A stretch of DNA of 64,000 bases from Chrysomallon squamiferum (GCA_012295275.1 CM022672.1:24199930-24263929); one strand, 5' to 3'; counted from the first letter of the stretch, positions 22,751 to 33,923 are shown. Notes: generated by a model from the letters alone, not told the origin. Numbers and translations are program-made.

Positions 22751-23623
22751 TCCAGGGGAACCTGGAATAGAAAGATGTGTTCTATCAAACGCCATTGAAT
22801 GCATTGTTTGAATATATTAAATATCTGAATAATACAAAATAAATTTAATTTTGAGCATTATATATAATTATCCATTATGTATACACAAAATACACTGAAA
22901 ACGTTATAGAATTTTTTGACATAGAGAATAATCAAAATCAATATTTCTAATTATAAACTAAGAGGAAATTCATCGTTGTGCTGCACTGAAGTTTTAACAA
23001 ATTATAATTCAATCGTTCATTCTGAAATGAAGAAATGTATTAAATATATAACAGTAAAGTAAAATGCCGTATCACGTTTTTGTTTAAAGACTCGTGTCCC
23101 ACCATTAATTGCATATTTTCGTTCTTCAATGAAAACGTTTAGACCATATACTGATAAGTTGCACTTTTTGCTGATATGTTGAATTCTTATTCTCCAAATA
23201 AAGAATTCTAAAGTCTTGAGCAATGGTCTAGCAAAATATAAAAGCTAAACTCAAATCTGAAGTTCAATATTTCATTAGTTTATAATATATCCCAGTTGCG
23301 ATATTTCGATGAGAGATCAACATTTCCTCTCGTAGATACCAAATTCTGGTTGAAAAAATCAACGTTCTCTGCTATTTCACAAAGATGCAACCATACAAAA
23401 TCGAACTCTCCAAAGACCACTTGTAAATAAAGCATCGCCTTGGTAACTTCCGCTAAGAGGCCCGATGTTCGTTTGTAGTCAGAGCCATGGAAGCATTTTC
23501 TCTTTCATCAGTTTTGACATCTGGCAGACTGAAAGTTGTTGTTATGGAACGACTCATACGGTTGTTGTCGTCGATGCAGGTATCTATCGAGTTCTCCCTT
23601 GTTCGCAGCTGGGAGGCCTCCTG

Positions 23624-24661
23624 TCATTCGGACAAGTGCGTTGTTCCGGTAATAGGATCCTCTTCGTATTCGCTGATTCCGCGGCACACTTTACACTTGA
23701 GGAGTCTGCGAAACGCAAACTTGAAGTTTCTGTTAAAGTAATAGTACAAAAATGGATTCATCACAGAGTTAATGTAACCAAGCCACAAGGCAACAGTCCA
23801 GGGTATATAAGGAATTTTGTACCCAACTATAGGATCAAAAATATTGAAAATAAAGAATGGAAACCAACACACGCTGAAACATCCCATGATGATGCCAAGC
23901 GTTTTTGCTGCTTTGGCTTCTTGTTTGAATTTGCCTTTTCCTTTTAAATGGTGATGATGCACTGAGTTGTCTAAACTACGAATCTGCATCGCTTGCCTAC
24001 GAGCACACAAGTAAATTTTCCAATTACAGACGCCCATGAACACTACAGGAATGTAAAATGCCACTGCCGAACAAATCAAAGAAAAGGTAACGTTGACCAC
24101 CAGTACGCATGTGTCGGTTCCAAAGGCGCATTCAATGTAATCCTCGATCCCAATAGTGTTCCACTTGTTCATGATAGGAACAAACGAAATAAAAATTGGG
24201 ATTACCCAGCAGCCTGTTAGCATCATGACCACAACTTGTGATGTCATCCGCTCATGCACGAAAGGCTGACAGATGGCCAGATAACGATCTATGGCAAGAC
24301 ATGAAAGATGGAAAATTGAAATTGTGCAGAGCATCACGTCAAAACTACTTTCAATGAGACAAAGGGTTTCGCCCAGCATCCATTGCTTATTGTTGAGTTG
24401 TTGGTATATCGAGAACGGCATGACCAGTACGGAAACACTCATATCAGCAACAGCCAGCGACACCACGAAGGCATTCGTAATGGTTCGTAGTCGTCGATGA
24501 GTTGCCACTGATAAGATTACAACAGTGTTTCCAACAAGACAAAGTATGGGAAAACAAGTCAAAACGGCAGCTATCGCATACCGAGTACCTGTGCTGTACA
24601 TGGGCGGAGGGCCTGATTTATCCGCAAGAATTTCGTCACAATTTATTGTCGTGTTGGACAT
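23624..24661 (-). CDS. Aminergic GPCR, serotonin 5-HT4-like receptor (345 residues, intronless)
   Basis: Class A seven-transmembrane receptor for a biogenic amine, at the plasma membrane. Visible marks: N-glycosylation site Asn3; GN-x2-V of TM1 at 44-48; LAVAD of TM2 (Asp73); TM3 Cys101 and the amine-binding Asp108; DRY at 125-127; Trp152 of TM4; a second-loop segment FVPIMNKWNTIGIEDYIE very like that of vertebrate 5-HT4; TM5 CSAVAFYIP (Pro205); TM6 CWFPFF at 265-270, where vertebrate 5-HT4 has CWAPFF; TM7 NPFLY at 302-306; Cys323 and Cys326 as possible palmitoylation sites. Third loop short (about 225-250), tail short. The KAAKTLGIIMGCF stretch before TM6 also matches 5-HT4 and trace-amine receptors. 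By family knowledge Gs coupling would be expected. Ligand not provable from sequence: serotonin favoured, other amines possible. The first Met gives a normal N-terminus. The 160-codon plus-strand frame overlapping its 3' part is a shadow. Confidence 0.95.
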   Translation of the reverse strand: MSNTTINCDEILADKSGPPPMYSTGTRYAIAAVLTCFPILCLVGNTVVILSVATHRRLRTITNAFVVSLAVADMSVSVLVMPFSIYQQLNNKQWMLGETLCLIESSFDVMLCTISIFHLSCLAIDRYLAICQPFVHERMTSQVVVMMLTGCWVIPIFISFVPIMNKWNTIGIEDYIECAFGTDTCVLVVNVTFSLICSAVAFYIPVVFMGVCNWKIYLCARRQAMQIRSLDNSVHHHHLKGKGKFKQEAKAAKTLGIIMGCFSVCWFPFFIFNIFDPIVGYKIPYIPWTVALWLGYINSVMNPFLYYYFNRNFKFAFRRLLKCKVCRGISEYEEDPITGTTHLSE

Positions 24662-25113
24662 AGTCTTCTACTCAACTATTTACAACCTCAAAACTAGCAG
24701 AACGAAATAGCCAGATGAGAATCGCAATATATCGTCTGAATTAAGCATTTAGGCTTTTAGAAGTGATGATTATTTTGTATTTGTTTTTAAGAAAAATCAC
24801 ATTTCTTCTTCCGTTCTCGTAAATAAATTTTGATTTGTAGTTTTAGAATTTAAACAAATTGATTGTCGAACAGAATAAGATAATCCTCAAAATAATCGAA
24901 AAATCCCAAAACTCTTGATATTGACACAAAATTGAGATACACTTAATCCTTTCTATAGATCAATTCTCAATAGACTTTTGCTTCTTGAATTTTTAGAAAT
25001 ACATCAAACGAAAAGAAAAGAAATAGCCAAAACCAATATCCAAATGTAGGAAGAAAATAAATGTATTCTTTTTTTTTTTCTTTTTTTTTTTTCGGAATTT
25101 TCCGAATCAATTT

Positions 25114-25250
25114 TCACGTATGCTCCAGAACGATTTTCTCGCAGAAACCAGTGTAGTTTTCTTTCTTGTCCTTAACAACAGTAGAGTAACCGGATGTGTG
25201 TCCCAAATGCCCAACCGACAACTTTGGAATCACCATTGTCCTGGTTTGCT
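25114..25250 (-). other. Candidate 5' exon with 40-codon ORF upstream of the receptor
   Basis: On the minus strand about 450 bases upstream of the receptor start codon. An acceptor CTATACTTTCAG ends at 25251, followed by a less AT-rich segment, and a possible donor CATAC|GTGAAA lies at 25118/25117. Inside, ATG at 25236 in good context (ACAATGG) opens 40 codons (begins MVIPKLSVGHLGHTSGY) and stops at 25114 across the donor. It could be a 5' non-coding exon with an upstream ORF, a small separate gene, or chance. The receptor's own 5' side has acceptor-like sites such as TTCTGCTAG at about 24694. Confidence 0.3.
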
Positions 25251-25657
25251 CTGAAAGTATAGAAAAAATACAATTCAGGAATTAGTTACATGATGCGTAA
25301 TGTTATTGAACTGCAGATAAATCAATTAGGTTCAAGTTGAATTAACGTTAAGTACAGATTCAACACAGACACCGTTCTTTTTCTGTCTCATTCAGCTGAA
25401 GCTGAAACGCCTCGCATCTCTGGAACAAACAAATTAGAATTATTTATACGGTGTGATAACAGAATTATTGTGCAAAAGTTCAAAACGTATTGTACAGAAA
25501 CGGCACAAAGGAAGACGAAGAGTTTTCAAAAAGTAAATATAAGCTGATCAATGAACGATTGTGGCTTCAAAAACTTGTCATTTAATATTAAAATACATCA
25601 CATATGAAACTGATTTCTGAAAAATGTTCTTTGAGACCGACTTATTTTCGAAAGATA

Positions 25658-25659
<2 letters not shown>

Positions 25660-25697
<38 letters not shown>

Positions 25698-25729
25698 GTT
25701 GTATAAATGTTTCGAACATGTTCTTATTA

Positions 25730-25783
<54 letters not shown>

Positions 25784-25790
25784 TATCAGT
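25660..25790. repeat. (GT)n and (ATT)n microsatellites
   Basis: About 18 GT units at 25660-25697, a 30-base spacer, then about 19 ATT units to 25787. All long frames here are repeat artefacts. Confidence 0.95.
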
Positions 25791-26420
25791 ACTTTCTTTC
25801 AATTAAAACTGGTACATATTTTTAAAGAGTAGTCGAATACTTAACCATTTTGTATTTAAAAGTATGAAATTGTAAGATTTTAATCATATTCTATTTACCA
25901 CCTCCATTCCAAAGTTGTCGTTAGGTAAACCTGCTTTGCAAGTATTTCTGGTTGCGTTATTAAATAAAAAAATAATGATAAAAGTCACCCAAAATGCATT
26001 TTGAAAGAAATCCATTCCTATATCCTGAAATAGCTTTAAATAATGATGAAAAAAAAAAAAAAAAACACATAAAAAAAAAAATGGTCAAATTAATTTGCTG
26101 GAAGGCAAAGATTATTTCCATTTACAAATACATTTTATTCTATAAAAAACCACCTAAAAAAAAGCCCTTGTGTTTTTAAGAGCAAATGAAAGTTGAGGCA
26201 TGTAAAGTAATCGACTTTGTAATTTAAAAAGTAGACACTACTTTCTTTATACGATACTTAAGAAAAACATCTAAGATGAATCGAAATCTTAGGTTTATAC
26301 ACCAAAAACTAGATGAATATTTTAAGGCATGCAGGGGCTATAAATAGCATAAAACACAATAGGATGTCTGTTCTTCTAGTTCTTCTGAATTACAGATCAT
26401 ATTAAGCTGTAACAACAAAG
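25790..26420. repeat. Dispersed repeat, copy 1 (second copy at 32950-33455)
   Basis: Matches 32950-33455 in the same orientation over several hundred bases, for example GGTACATATTTTTAAAGAG, GTAAGATTTTAATCATATTC, GGTAAACCTGCTTTGCAAGT, TGCATTTTGAAAGAA and AGGATGTCTG. Both copies directly follow an (ATT)n tract. No ORF or terminal repeats are seen. A non-autonomous element or old segmental duplication of unknown class. Confidence 0.8.
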
Positions 26421-26429
26421 AAAAATGTG

Positions 26430-26560
26430 TGTATTTATGTTTATATGTGTGTGTGAATGAGTGTGTGTGTATGTATGTATGTATGTATGTGTGTGTGTAT
26501 GTGTGTGAATGAGTGTGTGTGAATGTGTGTGTGTGTGTGTGTGTATTTGTGTGTGTCGAA
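26430..26560. repeat. (GT)n/(GTAT)n-rich tract
   Basis: Irregular GT, GTAT and GTGAAT units over about 130 bases. Confidence 0.9.
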
Positions 26561-28890
26561 TGAGAAGAAGATCGAAGAAGGTAAAAAAGAAAATTAAGTG
26601 AAGAAAATAAACAAAAGGCTTGTTTCTACATACGCTTTCTACTTAAAAATAAAATATCTTAAATGATTAATATCTACAGTAAAAATTACAACTTAATGAA
26701 ATGATAATTATCTGTTGTAAAAATATTGATTTGGTGGAGGAAAAGGATCACTCAAGGAACGCTTGTATTTCTCCTTTCATTTGCGTGTGAGAACACTCCA
26801 GCGAAAAACGACAAATTCGTTATTCTGTAAGGACAAAACGATGGTGTAAAACAAAATCGATGGCTTAACATCCACATATTCAGAACAATGAACTCTATCC
26901 CCTGTTAAATTAATATATATTTATTTTTAAAGGTTTTGATATGGTAACTAATAATCCATAAGGGTGTCAGTGTTTAAGGGTAAACTAAATATATTAATAT
27001 ATGAATGCTTTCAGATGTAATTTAAGACATTTAGTCAATTTAATTATTAAATAGAAATTTCAGTATTACAACTCCGACGCCTGGATGCAAGGGCAGACAA
27101 AGATGTCTGAAGACATGACTGAGTTGGGGATTTTGGTAAAGCATATGAAGGATGAAATATTTGGGAATACCTGCAAAGCAATTAAATATCTAATTTCTAC
27201 ATGTTTATTAATTATATTGTATTGATGTGGAATATTGTTAATGTGTTAGCAATGACATTCCTAATCATAATTTTAAACATAAATGTTTTATTTAGATAGA
27301 AAACATATACCGTTTAAAAGCACATTATAAAAATTACAACGTGTGAAAGAATAAATGTGACGATTGAATGCACTGTTTATATATAACTGACAAAGCATTT
27401 TTATGTTCAGTCTCAAGGAACAATGAACGATAAAGTAAAAGATGATTATCTGATATTGGATTCAACAGCGGGTAAGGCTAATTTCAGTAAAATAAAATTC
27501 CCATTATCTGAAGAAAAAAGAAAATAAATGTTTTTAAATCAATCAAACGTAACACTGATAACACTGAAATCTTCATCGACAGCAATAAACCAATCGATAC
27601 ATAGGCGACGTGGAAATCTCTGAAACAAAATCAATTCATGTGTTGTGCAAGGTGTTATTTGTTAAATTTTAGCTCCTTTAAAAAACCATGGTATCTTAAC
27701 TGGTTTACATTAGATAGTGAAGAGTGGGACCATGTATCTATGGTTCTGACATGATGTAATTATTGATACAATTCATATTAATAAATAATTAATTGTTTAA
27801 GCAATATGACATGATGTAATTATCGATACAATTCATATTAATAAATAATTAATTGTTTAAGCAATAAACACGGAATTAAATTGGTTGAGATATATTTTCA
27901 ATAGTATTAACAGTAGAAAAGAGAGAAATGTTAAGTGAATTTCCAATCTTGATATCCTGTAAGGTTAAATTAATGAGACACGAAACGTAAAAACTGAAAA
28001 GAAAAGAAAATCTATCATTATTCAAACCTTTGACCTACCAAAAGTAAAATGAAAAGCAAAAACCTTAATTATTAAAATATTTGATACGTTTCTAAACTAA
28101 AAACATTTCCATAAACCCATCCCAATATTACATAGCTTTATCAATTTACTAGTTTCAAGTTAATGATTATATGAACACTATATAAAGAATGGGGTTATTC
28201 TGGTTGTGACATCTTACTGCAGTCATGGACAGGAGAATGTTTCACATTCAGGCACTTCATCAATTTCTGCATGGATACGAGATTATTCAACCTCATTCGA
28301 GTTCATTCAAGGTCCAGGATGTTTACAGGCAAATTTCCTAAATTTATACATATAATACCGAAAACAAACTTTAATAATGTTACCATAAATGAAGGGGTTC
28401 GAGGTACTCTTTGCGATTCTGAAAAAGATGTCCTTATTAATCAGCAAACATTTTTGATATTGAATATTAATGAAGTTTCAAAATGGAATCTTAAATGCCT
28501 TGACCATGCTTGCAGTCCATTTTTAAAAAGAATGTAGAATGAAAACATGTACTGGCCATTACTCTGTAGCATTATCCCAGCTAACTCGATACATGATTAA
28601 ATATTGTCAGAGTTTATGTTTAAGGAAAAAAACAAAAACTAAAAACTTGGATACAAGTATAATATTACAGTATCTTGTAAAACATGCTGCTGCTGCGTGT
28701 ATTATAATTAATTAACTATTTGAATGATTAAGATTCTGTTACCACGTGCAACGTGTACATGTTAAATTTTGAACTACCTAGAAAATGATATTTCAAACTC
28801 CTTGTCCTAAATGTAGTAGAAATTAAGCAATTGACCTGGTAACGTTTAGAACATTCAATAAAATTTCACTGGCAAACGAGACTGAACATA
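26561..28890. other. AT-rich intergenic stretch
   Basis: No gene is supported. Around 28200-28540 several plus-strand frames are open for 30-90 codons at once, but no frame carries a recognisable motif. A 60-bp tandem duplication at 27747 is listed separately. Confidence 0.5.
27747..27866. repeat. 60-bp tandem duplication, two copies
   Basis: The unit starting TGACATGATGTAATTATTGA and ending GTTTAAGCAATA is repeated exactly once, with a single T/C difference (ATTGA against ATCGA). It is a very recent duplication. Confidence 0.95.
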
Positions 28891-28924
28891 TTATTTTTTT
28901 TTTTTTTTAAATACAGCAGGACAG

Positions 28925-28930
28925 TTTATT
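28925..28930 (-). terminator. Polyadenylation signal AATAAA followed by an A tract, minus strand
   Basis: Minus strand reads AATAAA, then 16 bases, then a genomic run of 15 A (plus-strand T run 28894-28908). It lies about 100 bases after the stop of the ORF at 29028. A signal followed at mRNA-like distance by genomic A is typical of a retroposed mRNA end, but may also be a normal gene end in AT-rich DNA. Confidence 0.5.
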
Positions 28931-29027
28931 TCAAAAGCAATTACTTAAACACAAACTAGTGCTAAACAATACTGATTTTGTTTCAATAAATTAGACTATT
29001 TGTAATTAGTGATGCATGCCAGGATAG

Positions 29028-31002
29028 TTAATCTACGATTATATCTCCAAGCATAACACCGATTAATTCAGTCACTGAAAAAAGAAACTGGGACCCAGCA
29101 TAAAGAACTTGAAAAACACTGGACACGTTAGAAAGATGCAGGCAACAGAATGACACGTACATACTACTACGATTATGCCTTTCTGATACATTCAACCTAG
29201 ATCCATTGCATCCCACACACACTTTACTGATTATGAATGAAGACTCCAGCGGAAAAATATTCCCGGGATAATGGTTTGAGTTGGCAGGTGAAAGAAGTGG
29301 TATATTTTCACTATTTCCTTTAGTATAAATGCACATCTGTACTAGGTTTTGACTGTCTTCAGTTATGACACTGAGTGCACAAACGGGCATTCTGCAACTA
29401 AACTGAACTGAATCCGAAGTAAAGCGTTCGAACAGTGCCATGCTATTCAAAAAGCAATATCTCACTGAATGTTTTTAAGAATAATTATAATAATTATACG
29501 GCATTTACCATATCAGTAAATTAATTTAACTAACTGCATGTCAAAAGGTTTGCAGACACAGCTATTAGTTGAGACAATTAATAAAGTCATTGACATGTGA
29601 CCAGTAATAATATAGTTAATCAATTAAACGGTCTACTTGTACAAAGCTTATACCTATTGTTTGTCTACAAACAAAAGTAACTATAGGCAGGAAACTAAAC
29701 AGAAAACATATATGCCAGTACCAAATGATTATTTATTCATATCCTTTGATAATGCAGTGCTAACAGACTTTATTTATTCATCTACTCAGTCATTTAACCA
29801 GGATGAGATGTGATAATATAGTGTTCTTCACGCACGATTTATTGTAAGAAGTCGTTACAAACAGAATATAAAGATTTCAGTAAGTCACACACATTGCTGT
29901 CCGAATGTTAAAAATAGTGTTTACACAAACAATGTGAAAACAGGATGTTTCAAAGATTGCATGTGTACTTTAGACTTAGGACAAAAAGTCAACCGTCAGA
30001 ATGTCAACTACTGATGTCAATTTTTGGATTGTATAGTTCTCAAAATATGAGCTGTCTTTGACCAGTCGATGACATATCCAGTTATTTACAAACCTAAGGC
30101 CATAACCCCTATCCAGACCTGTGAATCAACTACATAACTATTTCAATTTCAGTATAAAGAGATGTGTGTAATTGTCTTCAGTTTTGACTTAACATGCATT
30201 ATATTTTAATGCGATGCAATATCTCACTTATAGCGTTGATTTTTAAAGCCTACCTCACTGAAGCAAAGGTCATTTCATGCCTTGAATTTTGTTTTCATAC
30301 GAAATTTTGCTTGTTTAATTTAAGATTAATTTAATTCCAAACTTTGCTAATATTCATATCTGTGATTTGGGTTAAACAATTAATCTTAATTTTTCATAAA
30401 GATGTATGGCTGTTTAATTACTCTGATATATACAAAAGCTATTCATTGTCGATGATATAATAAAAATTATACAGATTACTATCACATTAAAAATTTTATA
30501 ACAAATGAATTTGTCTGAATTTTTTTTTTACAAATGTCACAATCTCTGTTAGCCTCTGACTGTCACTTACCATCTCAGAATACAAAACCTCTGTAAACGT
30601 ATACTGCAACCGCAGTACTTTTAAATTATAAATTACAAAAACATCTAAACCTTTAAATAAAATGTGACAGAACATCGATTGTCTCCGGTTAATTTAAAAC
30701 ACACCAACGACACAACTGTAACCGTAATATTCAGAACTAATAACAGACACTGTTTTTAATAAAAGCTAAACGTAAAAATAAAAAATAAAAACACTGTTCA
30801 AAAAATATTGTAACCTGTAGTCTAAACCACTTTATTTTATACAAAGCAGATTTTATGCCCAACAAAAAGCAGATTAATTTTATCAACAGACATAGATGAA
30901 AGAAGATAACGACATACAAATGTTAATAAAATCAAACATACCTGTGTATGACTTGACAACCTTTTTAAACCAAATGCCACTGAAACGTACCACCGTCTTC
31001 AT
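29028..31002 (-). CDS. Hypothetical two-exon gene, 165 residues, no recognised family
   Basis: Assembled from the sequence. Exon 1 coding part 30942-31002 (starts MKTVVRFSGIWFKKVVK) ends in CACAG|GTATGT, a strong donor, leaving one base. Exon 2, 29028-29464, follows AACATTCAG and needs exactly one base, so the phases match (G+TG = Val). It then runs 144 codons to a stop, one of the longest frames in the window. An AATAAA lies at 28930-28925. The product is rich in Ser, Val and Cys. Residues about 100-130 hold KVCVGCNGSRLNVSERHNR and several Cys. No clear signal peptide, membrane segment or catalytic motif. Upstream of the ATG the frame is open for 28 further codons to a stop, so the start is not certain. 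The A tract behind the polyadenylation signal instead suggests that exon 2 could be the 3' end of a retrocopy. Function unknown. Confidence 0.4.
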
Positions 31003-32442
31003 TGATTGACAAGTGGTTATCTCAAGAGAGACGACCAATTTGTGAATGGCATTTACCGGATTAAGAAAACAAAAATCACGTGATAGTATTTATGTTATGG
31101 AAGCGTTGCTTCAGCATTGCTTTCATATTAATCAATGAACTATCGGCAGAAAAGCTATACACTGAAAACAACTGAGTTCATCCAAGCGCACGGTATAGAG
31201 ACGTCCACTCCTAAACATACAAGCTAGCGTCTTCGTGCAGTGTAAACCAGTCCACAATGTGTACCACATGCATGTATTGTCATATGAAGTTTATTATTGT
31301 ACTGAACCAGAAAACTGATTACTACTGGGACGAGCGTAACTGTGTCTAATACAATAACATACTACGTAACGTAACGATCTGTCCTCTTTTCCACTCACAT
31401 AAAACAAAACACACTCAGATACAAAATTTATTTCATTATTTTATTCCTCTTTACTTCAAGTGTCCTGAAAAGGTTTTCTTTTTTGTTACAATGATACCTT
31501 GTTATTTTTGTAACGAGGCAGATGACCCTTGTCCTTCCCCTGACACCAGACAAACAATCGCACGTTAACCGTGGAATATTCATCACTGCTAACTAATACG
31601 TGTAACCAATACGGCTCAAAACAAGTAAAACACGTCGGTCATATCAAGTCCATTAATATTGGGTTTCAACGTACCAACAGTCCATCACTTACGTGCGAAA
31701 GTAGTTGGAAATTACTTTTTAAATATTTTATTAATATAAAGCAATTTATAGTCAACTGTCAAATGTCTGTTCACTTTAGGTTAAAGATATTGGAAGTGTC
31801 TTGCAGCCACAGACTTGAGATGAAAAGTAACAATCATTTATTTTAACGATTCAGTGCATTTTACTATTCACACACACACACACACACCCACACACGAAAA
31901 AGACATGAAAAGTATTAACCCATAATAAATTAAATAGAGTCTAATACATGTTAAAACCTTTCATTTCCACAAATCAACCAATGAGAATGCGCCTTTAGAG
32001 TAAACAGCATAAGAAAAGTGATGGGGGAGGAGGAGAAAAAAAAAAAAAAGAAATACATTTTGTTTACGATAACGATTTCAGCTAGTATAAATGGCGCCTT
32101 AGCGTGAGTTTTCGACCATCGTGTCCACTATCACGGAAAAAGTGAAACCTCACAACAGTTTTTGGTGAAATCACCGCCAAGAGCGATATGGCAATGAACT
32201 AATGCAATCTGAACACTGATCAGTGGTGGTGTGAGCAGCTTTGTTGTTATAAACGTCCAACCAAAGAAATGCCAGGTAGCTGATTTCTATCATGAACCAT
32301 GTGGAGATATCTCGCTCCAAATTACAGCTTAACATTAAAAATATATTTAACAAATACCAAGTATTTTCTTGTTCATCTTTCAGTTTTGGGGGGTTGCTGA
32401 TGAATCCAAGAGAGGGTTTTGTTAACCAGCTTTGTAACACAA

Positions 32443-32443
<1 letters not shown>

Positions 32444-32482
<39 letters not shown>
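32444..32482. repeat. (AAT)n microsatellite
   Basis: About 12 AAT units. Confidence 0.95.
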
Positions 32483-32483
<1 letters not shown>

Positions 32484-32918
32484 ATAAATAAACGGTTTTT
32501 AATTTTAATTTTTACACTGTATCAAAAAATACAAAAGTTATGTTACATACTAATTCGTCATCTTTCTAATTGGTGACATTCGTTTTTATGTGATTATTCA
32601 GTCAGCACAGGCAGAAATACGCTTTCGTTATTATGAAACAAAAATAACTGTTCTCTTGTCCGAATGTGATTACTGAACCAGTTAATAGGTTATATCAAGA
32701 ACATGGGAATTTCTTAAAATTATTTTTTATTACGAGATAATGAAATAATTGTGGTAAAATAGGAAATATACGCAGTATGATAAATGACTGTTTAACATGA
32801 ACTCGACATTTTAAAAATAAGTTTTTATATAATGATGATAATTTATGTGAGGAAATTAGATACTATAAAGGACTGTATGTCACAGGATAATAATTTTATT
32901 TATATCCAAATATTTATT

Positions 32919-32949
<31 letters not shown>

Positions 32950-32951
<2 letters not shown>

Positions 32952-33455
32952 TAAACTTTTTTTCAATTAAAAATGGTACATATTTTTAAAGAGCAGTCGA
33001 ATATTTAACGATTTTGTATTTAAAAGTAAGACTGTAAGATTTTAATCATATTCTATTTACCACACCCATTCCAAAGTTATCAGTTGAATCGCCGTTAGGT
33101 AAACCTGCTTTGCAAGTATTTCTGGTTGCGTTATTTAAAAAAAATAAAAAAAAATAAAATAAAAGTCGTCCAAAATGCATTTTGAAAGAATCCATTCCTA
33201 TATCCTGAAATAGCTTTAAATAATGATGAAAAAAAACAACAAAAAACCCCCACTAACATTACGGTCAGATTAATTTGTTGGAAGGTAAAGATTATTTCCA
33301 TTTACTAATACATTCTGTTTTATAAAAATGCTTTTTTAAGAATTTTTTAATTGAATATTTTAAGGTAAGCAGGGGCGATAAATAGCTAAAATCTGAATAG
33401 GATGTCTGCTTTTCTAGTTCTTCAGAACTACGCCTAATTTCTTTAACAACCAAGA
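32950..33455. repeat. Dispersed repeat, copy 2 (first copy at 25790-26420)
   Basis: Same orientation as copy 1 and also abutting an (ATT)n tract. It has small insertions and deletions: an extra CAGTTGAATCG-type insert before GGTAAACCTGC, and a shortened A-rich middle. Its right edge is near CTTCAGAACTACGCC. Confidence 0.8.
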
Positions 33456-33788
33456 AAACAAAAAAACGTAATTCGTGCCGAGGCTACAGTAAATTTCTTT
33501 TTAAACTTCCTCATCACTTAGTTAATCTGATCGAGTCTGCAGACAACTAAACAATTTTCTTAGGTTCCGTTCAACATACATTCTTTTCCTTTCTTAAAAT
33601 ATAAATAAAGAGAAAAACATATAAATAAATCCCTTTACAAAAATCTTCCTATCTTGGTTACATCGTTCTACCTGTTTGTTCAGGCAATGAGAAAGCATGG
33701 TAATAGAGAAGACATACCTGACGTTACTGCGGTATAAAAAAAAACTGTACGCGTTGCAGGTTTCCGCTATTTTTAGCCCGTCATTTAC

Positions 33789-33839
33789 CTCGCATTCTGG
33801 GAAATCTGCTCGCTCGTGCCAGTTTGACTCGCACGACAT
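33789..33839 (-). other. Candidate first coding exon downstream of E2F sites
   Basis: On the minus strand ATG at 33839 opens 17 codons (MSCESNWHERADFPECE) and ends in GCGAG|GTAAAT, a good donor, phase 0. The surrounding 33720-33920 is much richer in G+C and CpG than the window in general. I could not find the next exon, so this is a lead only. Confidence 0.25.
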
Positions 33840-33856
33840 CTGAAGTGTGCTCGCAC

Positions 33857-33923
33857 TTGGCGCCAACTTTATGACGGAAATACCGTGACAAAAGTCTTAA
33901 CACGCATGGTTAGAACGCGCCAA
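33857..33923 (-). promoter_or_regulatory. E2F palindrome and second E2F/CCAAT site
   Basis: TTGGCGCCAA, a perfect palindromic E2F-type site, lies at 33857-33866, 18 bases upstream of the candidate ATG. On the minus strand a second ATTGGCGCG (E2F-like core overlapping an inverted CCAAT) lies at 33915-33923. Two such sites about 55 bases apart in a CpG-rich pocket look like a cell-cycle type promoter. Binding is inferred, not shown. Confidence 0.35.

Larger units (their letters stand above)
16407..23260. other. Long gene-free stretch, AT-rich with simple repeats
   Basis: No coding exon, RNA gene or transposase is supported. It holds T and A runs (16579-16597, about 16709-16730, 16825-16850, 20222-20243, 21351-21376, 22301-22320), the microsatellites listed separately, and plain AT-rich DNA. 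The 19.0-19.8 kb part is somewhat less AT-rich and has short open frames on the minus strand, but with no splice or protein signature I can defend. The right end may be the 3' untranslated region of the receptor gene at 23624. Confidence 0.6.
31003..33788. other. Intergenic stretch with simple repeats
   Basis: No gene is supported. It contains the possible promoter and 5' region of the hypothetical minus-strand gene (31003-31300, less AT-rich), a (CA)n tract at 31867-31890, (AAT)n at 32444-32482 and the second copy of a dispersed repeat from 32950. A 90-codon minus-strand frame at 32171-32440 has no motif or splice support. Confidence 0.5.

Noticed and set aside
23465-23947. 160-codon plus-strand frame
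   Set aside because: It runs antisense to the 3' end of the receptor gene and has no motif. It is a shadow of the conserved coding sequence on the minus strand.
28222-28537. Plus-strand frames of 38 and 88 codons, one after an acceptor-like TACTGCAG
   Set aside because: All three frames are open over the first 100 bases, the donor (AAG|GTCCAG) is poor, and neither product is recognisable.
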